Positions 35,454 through 47,569 of a stretch of DNA of 64,000 bases are shown one piece after another. Each line of letters starts with the position of its first letter. The stretch's first letter is position 1. The translations under genes and the position numbers were made by a program. The notes below the pieces were generated by a model. That model made no database searches, was not told the DNA's origin, and saw only the letters and a program-made list of their open reading frames with translations. Source of the stretch: Nigrospora sphaerica (Eukaryota; Ascomycota; Sordariomycetes; Amphisphaeriales; Apiosporaceae); NCBI GenBank assembly GCA_018287875.1, contig JAGVVL010000025.1:1550001-1614000 (forward strand), given 5' to 3'.

Positions 35454-38400
35454 GCGCGCGGGGGGTGACGGGGAGGAGGGGGTCTCTGTCGCGCCGCTAT
35501 GGTTCAAAACTGAACCTGGCTCCGGGCCCGGCAGCTCGCAAATACGGTTTTCTCTGTTAGGCCAGTGTTAAGCAGCCGCTGTACCGGCGCGGCTCTATGA
35601 ACGCATCGCGTGCTACAAAACTCCTTTTCTGTCTTCAGCCCCTCTCGTGCATTGCCTAGGCGGCTTGGTTTGGCTCGCCCTTTTCCGGAGGCCTTTCCCC
35701 CCGCGCTACTACGGGTTGGGAAAAACCCCATCTACCCGTGTTCCCCGGGTGGCATGGAGTCGTTGCTGGATTTGAACACGGGCTGAGAAGCTCCTATTGA
35801 AGTCTGGTGTGATCATGATTCTTCCTTGAGCGAGCACTACAGAGGCGCGTGGGAAAAGGTTGATCCCCAGGCAACTTAATTGGTCTTGCTCAGTGTTGCG
35901 CCTTCTTCCTCTGCGACCTGCCGGCGTCGATACCACCTACCTACATAAGTACACGAGTTAGGTATCCGCGTCTACGCCTCTCGTCCCTGACTTAGCAACG
36001 CAGCGTCGGGACAGCCAACACCCCAGCGGGTTTGTTGAGACGTAACATGGTAACAACAACGCACATCCACATGAACATCGCTTAACGAGGAGGTTATCGA
36101 ATCGGCTAGTACTGGGACGCGTGTATTTGTGTTAATCGAGGATTTCTGTCTCCCCTGCCCGGCCCCTCTACGCTTCATCCGGGAGGCGAAATGCTTCCCT
36201 GGCCTGTTTGTGACCTTGGCGGCACTTGGGCAGTCCGGTTCCGCCCGGCGCCGATGGAGAAACAATCGTTACTTACTTACCAATGGCTTTGGGTTACTCG
36301 GGTCTCAATGCGACGTACGACTGCAGCGGTATGTCCAGGGCGCCGGCGAGAGAGACGCCGTGCTCTCCCGGCCCGGGCTAACGCGGCAACGAGTCGTCGG
36401 GGCCGAATCGGTGTCGGCGGGCGCTGGTCGAAGCGGGAGACTTCTACGGAGCGGAAAACGCCAGCAGGTCCGCGGTCCATCCCTTAGTGCCGATGAGCAT
36501 AGAATCATGGTTTTCTCGACCTGTCCGCGTCCCAGCCCTGATGGGACCGGGAGGGGGGGGCGGTGGTCGGAGCCGATTCCAGGGGGGGGAGACAGCCGGC
36601 CGGCAGCGCAACACCACGCCCAGGAGGAAAGGGTCCTCGGGTAGCGCTTTCGTCCGCCATTCAGGGCCCATGTCCTCCTATCTGCGGGGAACGCGCGAGG
36701 CTCCTAGCAGAAGGGGCCGGCCGATGCGGGCGTGGGGCTCCCTCGGGTCCTTGGGTAATCTCCCGCCCTATCTCGGAAAGACAAGAGTCGTGTCCGCCCA
36801 CGTCGCGGGGGGGGATCTGGCCCCCCAAAAAGCGCAGCGCCGCCCAGCGCGCCGGACGGCTACGATCCGACCGTGTTCGAGACGGGCGGCGGTCCCCCTT
36901 TGGCCAGGTCTCGTGGGACGACTTGGCCCGGCCCTAGTGTGACGGGGCTAGCGAGAGCCCGTCGAACAGGCCGGCCTGGCCCTCTAGCCCTAGGGCTTTC
37001 AGCCGTGGCGAACTTGCCGGACACGGCGCCTGGGCGCAACCTCCCAGGCGCTCCACCCCCGCAGCGCGCAGTTTCCTCCGGACGGCCCTACGCGGCGGCA
37101 CTATGAAGGGGGCTACCGGTGTATACACCTAGCCACCAACAAAGGATTCCGCTGGGTTCACTAACCTCCCCGCTGCCGGTCATGGGCGTAGTGGTCGACA
37201 TCCACGGCGCCGATACCAACCTTTTAGCCTCCGGCGAGGCAGTCGTTGCCGCGGGTACATTCCGCTCGCACCTGTTGTTAATGGTGTAAGGCAAGATGGT
37301 CTCCTTACCTCGGCTGACCAGGCGTGAGCTCAGGTGAGAGCTCCGGCTGTGGCACGCATTGGCTTGAAAACGAAGCCATTTGCCGTATATGGTCCGCAGT
37401 CGCTAGGAACTCATCAGGCGTGCACCAGGGTTTGGTCGATACCCGTTCACATGACCATCTCCTGCCCCGATCAAAACTCCCAACTGGCAGCACCACGACG
37501 ATGCTTTCGTTCCTTTCAACTCGGCAGCGGGCTGGCCACCTTGCGGCGGGCCGAATGACTGGCAGGTTGAGGAGAGGCACCACCGAAGACACGCGGCCAT
37601 GACTCGGCGAGTGTTCCGACAAACGGCCCGAGATCGAGTCCATCGTTGGCAGCTTCCTGGGACGCAACGTCACCACCGTGGGCGCCACGCCAACGTCGAT
37701 GCCGGTGCTTTTTCTCCCACGGCAACGTGTCCATCACGAGCACAAAGACGGTGGCCTTCACCTTCCATCCCGCTGACCTGATTTTTCGATCCGGTTGATG
37801 CCAAGGTGGCGGCGGGCGACCTTCAAAGAGACTCAGCCATATCTGGGCGACAGACGCGGGCCCACAGCGGTGGGGGATGGGGCCCAGAGCTTCTTCCTGG
37901 GGCGGATATGCGTGGATGGACGGGGGGGGAATAGTGGCGCATACCCGCCGGGGGTGCATCGTCCACCTGCAGGCCTGACAACAACGGAAAGCCGTGGTTC
38001 AACAGCCAGCCAGGGGCGCGGGCCGGTTGCTGCTGGGTTGTCGCACGCCTGCGGCGTCTGCGATGCCACTATCCGACCTTTGGCCATTGCCGGTCCATCC
38101 ACGGGGGGAAAGGGGGGACACGCGGTATTCGTACGCGGCTGAACGAGACGATAGCGGGCGCCCATGACCAAGAGGGCGGCTGGACTTCTCTGGGTCCCGG
38201 TATCCGTAGATAGGGTAGGACGTGAATCGGACCGAGCAGTTTCGCGCCCGGGCCGTCGCCTTATCTCGCGACGAGCCCTGATGCTCAGCTCGAGGGTCTG
38301 ACGTGATGGCGACGAGTAAGGCGGGACGTTTTGGGGGAGCGCGATTACCGGCGGAGGCGTGAAAGCACCGGAATATGGCGGGTGGCCCTTGGCGGACGGC

Positions 38401-39051
38401 AGCCCGGCTGGGCTGAGCTGGGCAGCCGAGCTGCAGGTGGCCCGACAGGAACAAGGAAGACCACGCGGTGTTGACAGGATTTAATCGCAAACGGGCATGT
38501 CCATGCGAGTGCCAAGGAGGAATGAGAGCCTCTGCCGCCCGTGATAGCACGTACAATGTAGTACCCTCGACCCCGAACTCGGGCTGGGCCAGGGAATTGC
38601 CGTTATCACGGGCGACCTGGTCGGGCTAACCGCCTTGGCGAGAGTCGTTGATACGTTCCTCGAGGGCCGCCAAGCACGATAGCGACTCTGACTAACCCGT
38701 ATCACTGGCCACGCGAAGCCAGACGGACGTTCTGGGCTTATCTTTTGGGTGGAGCCGCTTTGGAAGAGAGAACTGGGGAAGTTATACTAGCTCCAACTCG
38801 GCCTCCTTCCCCCCCCGGGCCCTGGGCCATCATGGCAAACCCCAGTCGTGCCCAGACGAGGATCCAGTTAAACCACCCCCGTTCGACAAGCCAGACGCGA
38901 ATAATGCACGGGGCGCCCCCAGAGGTTATATCATCCGGGGCCGCCCCGGGTCTGAGGCGAACCTGAAAAAGCGAGAGACAGAGACAGAGAGAGGGAGAGA
39001 GAGAGAGACACACACAAGTCAAGCACCGACGTCCCCCCTCCATCCCTCACC
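35454..39051. other. 3.6-kb gene-free region
   Basis: No supportable gene. A segment around 37.6-37.8 kb has a short plus-strand frame of protein-like composition but no recognisable family. The right end is the promoter and leader of the amino-acid permease. Confidence 0.45.
38968..39016. repeat. GA/CA-rich simple sequence in the permease leader
   Basis: A purine-rich GA tract followed by a short CA run ends about 35 bp before the permease ATG at 39052, so it is probably transcribed as part of the leader. Confidence 0.75.
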
Positions 39052-40903
39052 ATGGACTCCGAAAAGAAGGTGGGCCTCAGCACCGTCCCGACCTCCAGCA
39101 ACAACTCGGGCGACGACGTTCACGTCGGTTCCGCCGCGCAATATGGCGAGACCCAGCGTGGCCTGAGCCCTCGCCATGTTCAGCTCATGGCTATTGGAGG
39201 CTCCATCGGTACCGGACTTTGGGTATGTTTTTCCCTCCCCGTCCTTCTCGCCCCCCTCTCTGCCGGGTCTCGGTCGCGGAAACCTGGAGAAAAGCCAGTG
39301 ACTGACAGGCCGCTTTTCCGGGCATGCTCTACAGGTCGGTATCGGCGGCACCCTCAGCGCGGCCGGCCCCCTGTCCCTCATCTTGGGTTACACCTTCTGG
39401 GGCCTCCTTTTCATCTGGCCGCTGAACCTCTGCGTGGCCGAGATGTGCGCCTACCTGCCGATCCGCGGCTCCATCTTCGAGCTGGCCGCGCGCTTCTTCG
39501 ACCCGGCCCTCGGCTTCGCCATGGGCTGGACCTACTTCTTTGCCGGCCTCATGCTCGTCTGCACCGAATACTCGGCCGTGGCCACCGTGATGCAGTACTG
39601 GGTGCCCGACATCAACCCGGCCGCCTGGATCGCCATGACGCTCGTCATCTGCTTCCTGCTGAACGTGGTGGCGGTTAAGTGAGTCCCCCTCCCCCGCCTC
39701 CCCCCGCCCTCTTCTTGCGTGGGGAAACCCCGTGCTGATCCGCGGCCCTTTAGGTGGTACGGAGAGTCCGAGTTCATCATGGCGTCGACCAAGGTCATCC
39801 TGCTCTTCGTCCTCTGCCTCCTGACGCTCATCACCATGTCGGGCGGCAACCCGGACCACGACGCGTACGGGTTCCGCAACTGGGGCGCCGGCGAGGCCAT
39901 GCACGAGTACCGGGCCGAGGGCGCGCTCGGCCGCTTCCTCGGCTGGTTCAAGGTGGTCATCTACGCCGCCTTCACCATCGCGGGCCCCGACATGATCGCG
40001 CTGGCGGCGGGCGAGATCCAGAACCCGCGGCGGACGATTCCGCGCGTGGCCAAGCTCATCTTCTACCGCCTCGTCGGCTTCTACATCGTCGGCGTCCTCT
40101 GCGTCGGCATCATCTGCTCGTCGCGCGACCCACTGCTGCTCGGCGCCATCGCCAGCGCCGAGCCGGGCGCCGCCGCCTCGCCCTGGGTCGTCGGCATCAA
40201 GAACCTGCGCATCCCCGTCCTGCCCGACATCATCAACGCCTTCATCCTCCTCTCGGGCTGGTCCTGCGGCAACGCCTACCTCTACTCCTCCTCGCGCACC
40301 CTCTACGGCCTCGCCAAGGACGGCCAGGCCCCCCGCCTCTTCGCCCGCTGCACCAAGGACGGCGTGCCCATCTACGCCGTCTGCGCCGTCTCCCTCATCT
40401 CGGCCATCACCTTCCTCGTCTCGTCCAACGGCGCCGTCGAGGTCTTCTACTGGTTCGTCGACCTGACCACGACCGCCCTCATCATGACGTACGTGCTCAT
40501 GCTCGTCGCCTTCATCGGCTTCCACCGCGCCCGCCGCGCCCAGGGGCTCGCCGACGCCGCCATGCCCTACGTCGCCCCGCTGGCGCCCTACAGCGCCTAC
40601 TTCGCCCTGCTGCTCGGCGTCCTGGCCCTCATCTTCGTCGGCTACGCCTCCTTCGTGCCCTTCGACGTGCGCAGCTTCATCACCTCGTACTTCGGCTTCG
40701 CCTTCGGCATCTTCATGTTCGTCTTCTGGAAGCTGTTCAAGCGCACCTCGCTCGTCCGCCCCGAGGAGGCCGACCTCGTCTCGGGCAAGAAGGAGGTCGA
40801 CGACGAGTGCCGCCACTGGGAGGAGGGCGGCATCGAGGAGGTCGAGAGGGAGCGCCTCGCCCAGATGGGCTTTGCCCGCCGATGCTGGGAGAAGTTGTGG
40901 TAA
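39052..40903 (+). CDS. Amino-acid permease, fungal YAT/APC family, three exons
   Basis: This is a proton-coupled amino-acid importer of the plasma membrane. Exons are 39052-39222, 39335-39678 and 39754-40903, giving 554 aa and about twelve membrane segments. The YAT signature RGLSPRHVQLMAIGGSIGTG leads into helix 1, and the first intron splits GTGLW|VGIGG exactly at the usual place. Helix 3 region EMCAYLPIRGSIFELAARF, the WYGESEF motif restored by the second intron, and IAGPDMIALAAGEIQNPRR in the helix 6-7 loop are all characteristic. The hydrophilic N-terminus (about 40 residues, lysine-containing) is where ubiquitin usually directs endocytosis. The C-terminal tail is charged and ends WEKLW. 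A 569-codon antisense frame across this gene is a by-product of its GC-rich third positions. Confidence 0.95.
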
Positions 40904-41811
40904 CCCTCGCGGACCCTCGACTCCACCGGATGCTTTTGGCGATACCCCAGCGAAGCCTCTGTGATGAGTAGATAGCGAATAGTGTCGACTACTTTTAATG
41001 TTCATGAATAGAATTCCAAGGCAGCGTGAAGCAACCAAACTTGTTCGTGTTTGTGACCTGCCTAACCATTATTACGCCCCCCTCGCCCCTCTCTTTTTTC
41101 CAACGCTGTCCACCGGAAAACAACGCCCACGAAGCTGATCGCCACGGCGGCAGCCCAGAAAGGAATCACCACGTACGCCCGTGTCTCGAAGTAAGAATGA
41201 AAGGAGATTTAGTAAAGTTTAAAGGATCGAGAACGGTACCATTAGACAGTGGATTTTCTTTCTAGACGCCGGCATTTTACATGGGGGCATGTCGATATCG
41301 AGTCCAGCACCCATCCAACTTTACTGACGTAAAACACGAGTTTTTCAAAAGTAGGCCCCGACCTTACATGAGGGCAACTTCACTGTTACACTCGGGCTGG
41401 CCAGGTCTGGGTAGGCCACTCCTCGCCACCGCCAAGAGATCCGCCTAACGAGACTTAATTGTTACAATTCGATCCTACTCCGAAAACTGTACCTTCCCCG
41501 CAAGCGAGCGACCCTGCCCCGTCTTCCAGTTTACCTTGGGCACCTACGGAAGTTTCTAGCTAAAGAGGCAATTACTAGAAATGACGAGATGCTCCATTAC
41601 AGTCTATGCGAGCCTTCTAGAAACAATAGCTTTACAAACTCATAAAGGCAACAAGCTATGTACTACGATTCCATTGCCCACGATACCGATTCTCGAATCT
41701 TCGAGTGTAACAGTGCAAGGTCTATAAAATTTTGGCGCCCCCTAGGACCCTCCATTTACAGAGAGAGTAGAAAAAAAGAGCAGGGAGGAGAAGAGCTCCA
41801 GCACCACGCAG
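40904..41811. other. Intergenic region between convergent genes
   Basis: It separates the ends of the permease and the STAND receptor. It is clearly richer in A+T than the neighbouring genes and holds no recognisable gene. Confidence 0.5.
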
Positions 41812-44800
41812 TTAAACCAAGGTTTGCGAGAAATGGAAGACAAGGACCTGGCCCGACGAGCAGCCGAGGACGACATTCGTGCCTCCCTCCACCGAGGCCA
41901 CGGCGGAAGAGCTCGGGCGATATTCCGAAGGGAGCCAGAGAACTGGTAAGGATTGCTTCTGAATCCAGACACCGTCCGTACTGAGACCATAATCTTGCTG
42001 GTCCGCGGGCTTTGGCTTGTGCGGATCCTGATTCAATCGGACCGCGTTATCTATGTGAGCGGTGCCCTTGTCGGTATAAAGCAGCGTCCCGGTTGGGTCA
42101 AACGAGACAAAGGAGCTGTAACCAACCTCGAGCGTCGCCTCGCACTTGCCCGTGGCCGCGTCCCAGACCTTGGCGGTCTTGTCGTCCGACGCCGTGGCGA
42201 CGCGCCGCCCGTCGGCCGAGAAGACGGCTGACCTGACAGTGGACGTATGGCCCTCGAGCGTCGCCTCGCACTTGCCCGTGGCCGCGTCCCAGACCTTGGC
42301 GGTCTTGTCGTCCGACGCCGTGGCGACGCGCCGCCCGTCGGCCGAGAAGACGGCCGAGTTGACCCAATCAGTATGGCCTTCGAGCGTCGCTAAGCAGGGA
42401 CTCCATTGCTCCGCTATCTTTGTTCTACACTGGACCCAGCGGGGGGCCTCGTGCAGAAAAAGGCGTCGAACTAAACTCTGTTTGGGGCTAAATATGAGTG
42501 CTGATGCGTACGTTTGAAGTGGTCGGTTTTCTATTAGTACTCGGAAGCTTTGTATAAACCGATACGCATCGCGAGCTAGAGCTTGCCCTTGGGACAATCC
42601 CGATTGCATCTTAGTGCTGTTAGCCGTAAATCAGAGAGTAGAAGAAATATGGACTTACTTGCATGTAGTCGATGAGCCTCTCCACTGCTAAGACCCCCTC
42701 GGACATGCTCTTCAGTAGACTTAAGGACTCGAGCCAGTAGAGGAATCTGCTTTGTAGGAACCTGTGGACCAACCCGCCGTCTTGTACGTCGGCTTTACCC
42801 GAGGCCTTACCGGAGTCCAGTAGGTGGTTCACCCAGTAGAGGCAAGAGTACCGTATTGTCGCCAGTGGATCGGGCGAGGGCGTACTAACGCTCTCGATGG
42901 GAAAGCCTGGTTGTCGTAGTCCGTACATGTCGCGGTTTAACATCAGGGACATGGTCTCGATAGACGTAGCAAAGATACGAGCGTGAAATTCTGCTTGGCC
43001 TTCGGGAAAGAGGGTGGCAACTTGTTTGTTAACCAGGAAGTCCTTGGCTGACTGGTGAACGAAGTAGATTGTGCCCTCGCGTATGGTGAGAAATGAGCCG
43101 CAGAGGCTAACTAACTCCTGCACCGACTTAGTGAAGTCGAAGCTACTCTCTTCCGAGGTGGTACGCTCTGGGTCGCCATCTCCCCAGTCCGTATCGTCTG
43201 ACTCGGTATCGCTCGGGGGGTCCCTGAGGTCCTTAAGGAACGATCCGTACTCCAGCGGCGAGAGAGGGCGATAAACTGTTGCAGCCACAGCGAGAAATTG
43301 GTAGCATCTTTCGTGAACTTCGGAAGCGCCGATTTGCTTCATTATTTGCTCGTATAGAGAATCCAACCCTGGCGGAAACGTTTTGACCCTTCTCAGGGCG
43401 CCAAATTCCGGCACTGTCTTGAGTTCTTGACAGACTAATGCCACCCAAAGAAAGGTGCCATTTGCATGGGTGGAAAGGTAGCGATATACACGTCGCTTTG
43501 TTGTAAAACTGTAGGTCTTCTCTTTGGCCAATTCTTCGACCCTCTGTCTGATGTAAGACTTGACAGCCGCTGAGACGGACTCCGCATTGATCTCGAGCGA
43601 CAGCTTCTGCGCCACTTTGGACATCTGTTCTTCGATTTGCGGCCAATTGCGGCTCGAGACGAGCCATTTGACACGGGTTGATTGTGAGGTCTGGGTAATG
43701 AATCCGAGGAGCTGTGGCAAACCCTTCATACACTCGTCTAATGCATCGACCACAAGACAAACTCCTTTAAGTCTGGGATCCTTGAGGATATTGGCAAAGA
43801 TCTCGCACAGCGCCTGCCAGGCATTGGTGTCCTCGAACAGCGCTTTCCCAGCAGTACCGTACTGCTTCTCCATGTGCGAAACGAGAGTGGCGTCCTTCTC
43901 AAGAAGCATGGATATTAGGCCACGTACTACGGCCGTAGCGGTGTTGATGCGTTCATCGGTGGCTTGGCAGAAGAAGTAGGCAAGGACGCTTCCCTCGGCC
44001 GGCGATTTCTCAAGCTGGTCGATGATGCCGCAGAGGAGCATGGTCTTGCCCTTACCTGGATCGCCCTTGACCCAGAGCAACCGCTGGTCCTCGTCGTCGC
44101 GCCATTGGCAGAAGTCGGAATTGTCGAGCACCCAGACGTACGAACCCTCGAGCAGGCCGCCTTTCGTCCCCTGGATGCGTGTCTTGTCGTGGCGCGGATC
44201 GGTAACACGTAGGTCAGCGATACATCGCTTACCAGTTTCGCTGACTGAATCTCTGCCTGAGAATAAGGGCATTAGTAAGGGTGGTTTAAAATAGCCCGCT
44301 TGCTATCGCCCGTTTAAGATGAGCCTTATAAGTACCTACCGATCTCTTGTTGTAGTCGACGGAACGCTTTCTCTTCCCCCTCGCTATAAATCAACGGCAG
44401 GTGAACGTCGAAGATCCCAAACAGCGAATACGCTCGATCCTCGGCGCGTTTCGTTTGGCGACTCCCTAGCCAAGAGAAACGATCGTTGATGCTAAAGTCG
44501 GCTAGCGGTTTTCCCCGGAGGGCATCGATGGGAATCTTTGTGATCTCGTGGAGCAGCGCCTCGAGTGAGACCTTATCGCCTAGTTGACGGCGTTCTACCG
44601 AAAAGAACGTGACCGACTTCGGGGCAAGTAACTCCTGAAGCGTCCAGCCGCGGGTAAACCATCGGCTTTTCCGGAAAGCTAGCTCCCACGTTGCGCGAGG
44701 CGTCTCTTCGCTGTCGCCGTCGAGTAAAGAAACGTCGGGTAGGTAGACGTAGCATTTGGCAGCGTTCTGGTACCAGCGAAACATTGAGTTGATCGCCTCG

Positions 44801-45066
44801 GAAAGCTCCGTGTAGTTCGGCTTGTTAATGCAGCATGTGTCGACCCAGAAGTAATCCAGGCCATCGGCGGCAGCTTGCTTGCCGCAAAAAGCAAGCTTCT
44901 TATACCCCTCCTTGTGCTTGCCTGCGCGGTTTTGGATGTCCTCGAAGTTGACCTCTTGCTCGTCGGCTCCCCATGTATGCGATAGGATGGCGTAGGGCGG
45001 GATCTTGTCGATGCGATCCTCCGTCAGGCTCAAGTGCCCATCGCTCTGACGTTGTAGGAGGCGCAT
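41812..45066 (-). CDS. HET-NACHT-WD40 STAND receptor (NLR-like, HNWD type), three exons
   Basis: This is a fungal NOD-like receptor of the architecture known from the Podospora het-e/het-d/het-r incompatibility genes. There, WD40 recognition of a ligand triggers NACHT oligomerisation and HET-driven cell death. Exons on the minus strand are 44340-45066, 42659-44256 and 41812-42609, giving 1040 aa. HET domain: residues about 1-242, with PPYAILSHTWGA near the start and RGWTLQELLAP inside. NACHT: Walker A GDPGKGKT at 307-314, Walker B CLVVDALDEC. WD40: residues about 848-931, only two complete repeats, then the conserved post-repeat tail ending GCSSGQVLVFHF. Junctions are EI|GRDS (G|GTAGGT) and YMQ|MQSG. 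The gene is intact: no stop, frameshift or missing Walker residue. The identical 102-bp cores of the two WD units point to recent duplication or gene conversion. Which partner it recognises is unknown. Confidence 0.93.
42127..42354 (-). repeat. Two WD40 units with identical 102-bp cores, 126-bp period
   Basis: The stretches 42127-42228 and 42253-42354 are identical base for base; the period is 126 bp, or 42 residues. Between the cores, the short variable segment differs (protein TDWVN against TSTVR after LEGH). Forty-two-residue units of near-identical DNA are the hallmark of HNWD genes, whose repeats expand, contract and homogenise. Confidence 0.95.
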
Positions 45067-47298
45067 GGCGCTTTACGTGATCGTGCGAGAGGAAGGGAAA
45101 AAAACAAGGCCAGCTGCAAGATGCAGCAGGCGTCCAACTATGTAAGGTCATCTAGGCGGCGCAGCGCTCCGTCTTGGGCATCGCCACGTTGAGGGGGCGC
45201 TGTGCATGCATGATAAGCAAGCATGGGACAGCAGGCTGGCCTCCTTCGCGTGCAGCGAAGCCACAACCGTCTCTACTGGGCGTACCACCTGAACAGTCCA
45301 TGCGATGTGATTTTAATAGAGATGGGCGTATGGGTTAAAAGAGCTGAACGAAATCGCATTGCCATGCTGAGCCTTTACGCAGACATTGCTAACACTGCAT
45401 AGGTGGCGTGCGTAGGTATGAAAAAGGCACAACAGCACGGATGCCCACCTACTTCTAGGTGCTGCGGTCGCGCACGCGTCCTTATGTGGGGTAGCGGGTA
45501 GCTGTGCTGGTACAGCGCGGGGCAGATCGAGGCCATAGGATCCATCCCCCAGATTCTTCTTCGAAGCCCCTAGCTTTCACACGACCCCGCCTAATGCGTG
45601 GTTGGAAAGCGCGCCTGACCTAACATCCTACCATGACCGGCGCAGCGCCGGAACAGACAATCCCTTCGATCCCGAAATCAGGAGAGAATGGCTTGCGGTA
45701 CCCGGCCCGCCGCCTACCGAACCGTATGCAAAGGCAAAGAAAGACGATCCAGTTGTGCACCGCTCGAAAGACGACTGTGCGCGTTATGGCCGTATAGGGG
45801 ATTGCAGACAGTCGGGCAGTTGGCTAGGCTGCTCGTGGACCATGGTACTCGCAGATGCGCTTACCGCTAGTTTGGCTTTACCCTATGGACTGGTGCTCTG
45901 CCCAGAAGCCCCCCTGTTACCTGCCGCCGGCTAGGACTCTCTATTGTAGGACTGAGAAAGGAGGGTGGACATCACGGTTCCCGCGGTCCATGAGTCCGGG
46001 CAGGCCGCGAGCCCAGAAAGCACGCAACGTAAGGCACCGAAAGGAACAATCCTATTCTCGCTTCGTGTTTCCGCACCCCGTCATTCGAAGCGAACAGCGC
46101 ATTACGAAAGTACCCGGTGGGAATGCTCGCTCCCGACGGCCGGCCACCACGAGGGCGGTGCCTGGGCCTCGTTAGACGCGTAACCGGCCATCCCGCGAGG
46201 CGGTTTTCCCAGGCTGCTTGAGCGGCGAACCCAGCATGCTCATGATTGCGTACCCTACGGACAGCGTGACGACACGCGACACAGTCCCTTTATAACGTGA
46301 GGTATCGCATTAGAGACTAGATAGCCTCGGTCCTTCGTCTTGTTCCGATGTATCATACATAAGTTTGACGAACGATGGACGTCCAGCCCGCCCTCACCAG
46401 CCGAGGCCCCAAAGCCACCACGAAACGGGCCGCGCCCGCCATCCGACGCACCTTACCCCGTACCTCGAACCATAACAGGCGCACGACGCGAATTTGTCCA
46501 CGATTTACGACATAAAACAGCAAGAGGAGGAACAGAGCAGGCGCGCGAAGCTTTCTGCCCCGGCGTGCGCGGGACGGTCCGTGGCTCGACCCACCATGGA
46601 CGCGCGGGCTCGATCGCCGTTGCGGGGTAGGCCGACATCGAGCCGGCGGCCGTGCTGGGTCCACGACACCTCCTCCGCGTGCCGGTCCGAACCCGCTAAA
46701 GGGGCTCGGCGTAGACCAGCTGTCTCGCCGAACATATGATTTCATAGGCGCTCTACTTCGGAGGCGCGGGCGGCCTCCAGGGCCTCATGGCACTACAGGC
46801 TGGACGTCGTGGCCCTTCCTTCTATCCTACGCATTGCCAACGGCCGTGCCACGAAGAGGGGCGTCCCCGTTCCCGGCGTGTCCTTGAGCTTCTGCCCCGA
46901 GGGCGCCCTGACGACGGTGAATTTTGGTGGGCCCCCTCTCGTCATAAGCACACCCGGCAGGCCATGATCTCCACTTTCGTCACTTCGTCACTCGCATCCA
47001 CTGCTTGCGTGACTCTTCCCTCATTCCCCTGCCTTCTCTCACGGTGCGCTTCTCCGGGCCGCCTTTAGCATTGGGGAGGGTCCCTCAAGGCGGCCGTTCA
47101 GGACCGCTCGCGACCGTCAACTTGGCTGCACACGGTGGCAGATGAAGTTTCAGAGGCCGAGAAAGGAGGGGGAAATACGAAACCGTTCAGTAGACTACAT
47201 ATAACATTTAAAAAGCCCGTTGCCTATTTTATACGCAGAAGAAAGACCATCGAGGTAATCATGGCGGATCAGGCCGGTGGTGCGTGGCTTAATATGCT
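45067..47298. other. Gene-free stretch upstream of the STAND receptor
   Basis: It holds the receptor promoter and otherwise only short frames with no domain. It separates the receptor from an ankyrin relic. Confidence 0.5.
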
Positions 47299-47566
47299 TC
47301 AGAATTTGCTGTGCGCGTCGACTCCGCAACCCTTCGCGAGGAGCATCCAACCGATCCCTGGGTGTCTTCCAGTGGAAGTAAGTAGCCTTTAGCGCAACGC
47401 CATACTCTCCGCCTTGCACACTCAAGTTGGCAGCTTTTTCGAGAAGCAGCCGAACGACCTCTTCGTGGGCCCCAGCGAAACCAGCCTGCAACGCAGGGCC
47501 AAAGTAATCACCTTGCGCGTTGACGTTGGCATCCTTCTCGCCGAGCATCCAAACGATGGACGGGTG
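47299..47566 (-). pseudogene. Broken ankyrin-repeat fragment
   Basis: On the minus strand the frame from 47566 reads HPSIVWMLGEKDANVNAQGD, then a second unit EEVVRLLLEKAANLSVQG and the start of a third, which is the ankyrin pattern of fungal NACHT-ankyrin or HET-ankyrin proteins. A stop codon (47567-47569) lies directly upstream. A frameshift near 47365-47372 moves the next repeat (HPGIGWMLLAKGCGVDAHSK) to another frame, which then ends in a stop at 47299-47301. About three repeat units remain, with no N-terminal effector or NACHT part nearby. It is best seen as the relic of a repeat-type receptor gene. A short intact gene is unlikely. Confidence 0.62.
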
Positions 47567-47569
47567 TCA

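Noticed and set aside
35741..35800. tRNA-like B-box (GTTCAAATCC) on the minus strand
   Set aside because: The bases on both sides cannot form the T-stem, and no A-box or acceptor stem is found at the right distance.
37599..37792. Short plus-strand segment around 37.7 kb with protein-like reading
   Set aside because: It is under 65 codons, without start context, splice partners or a family I can recognise.
39329..41038. 569-codon minus frame opposite the amino-acid permease
   Set aside because: It is Asp/Glu/Gly/Val-rich in the way typical of antisense of GC-rich membrane protein genes; the plus strand has clear permease motifs.
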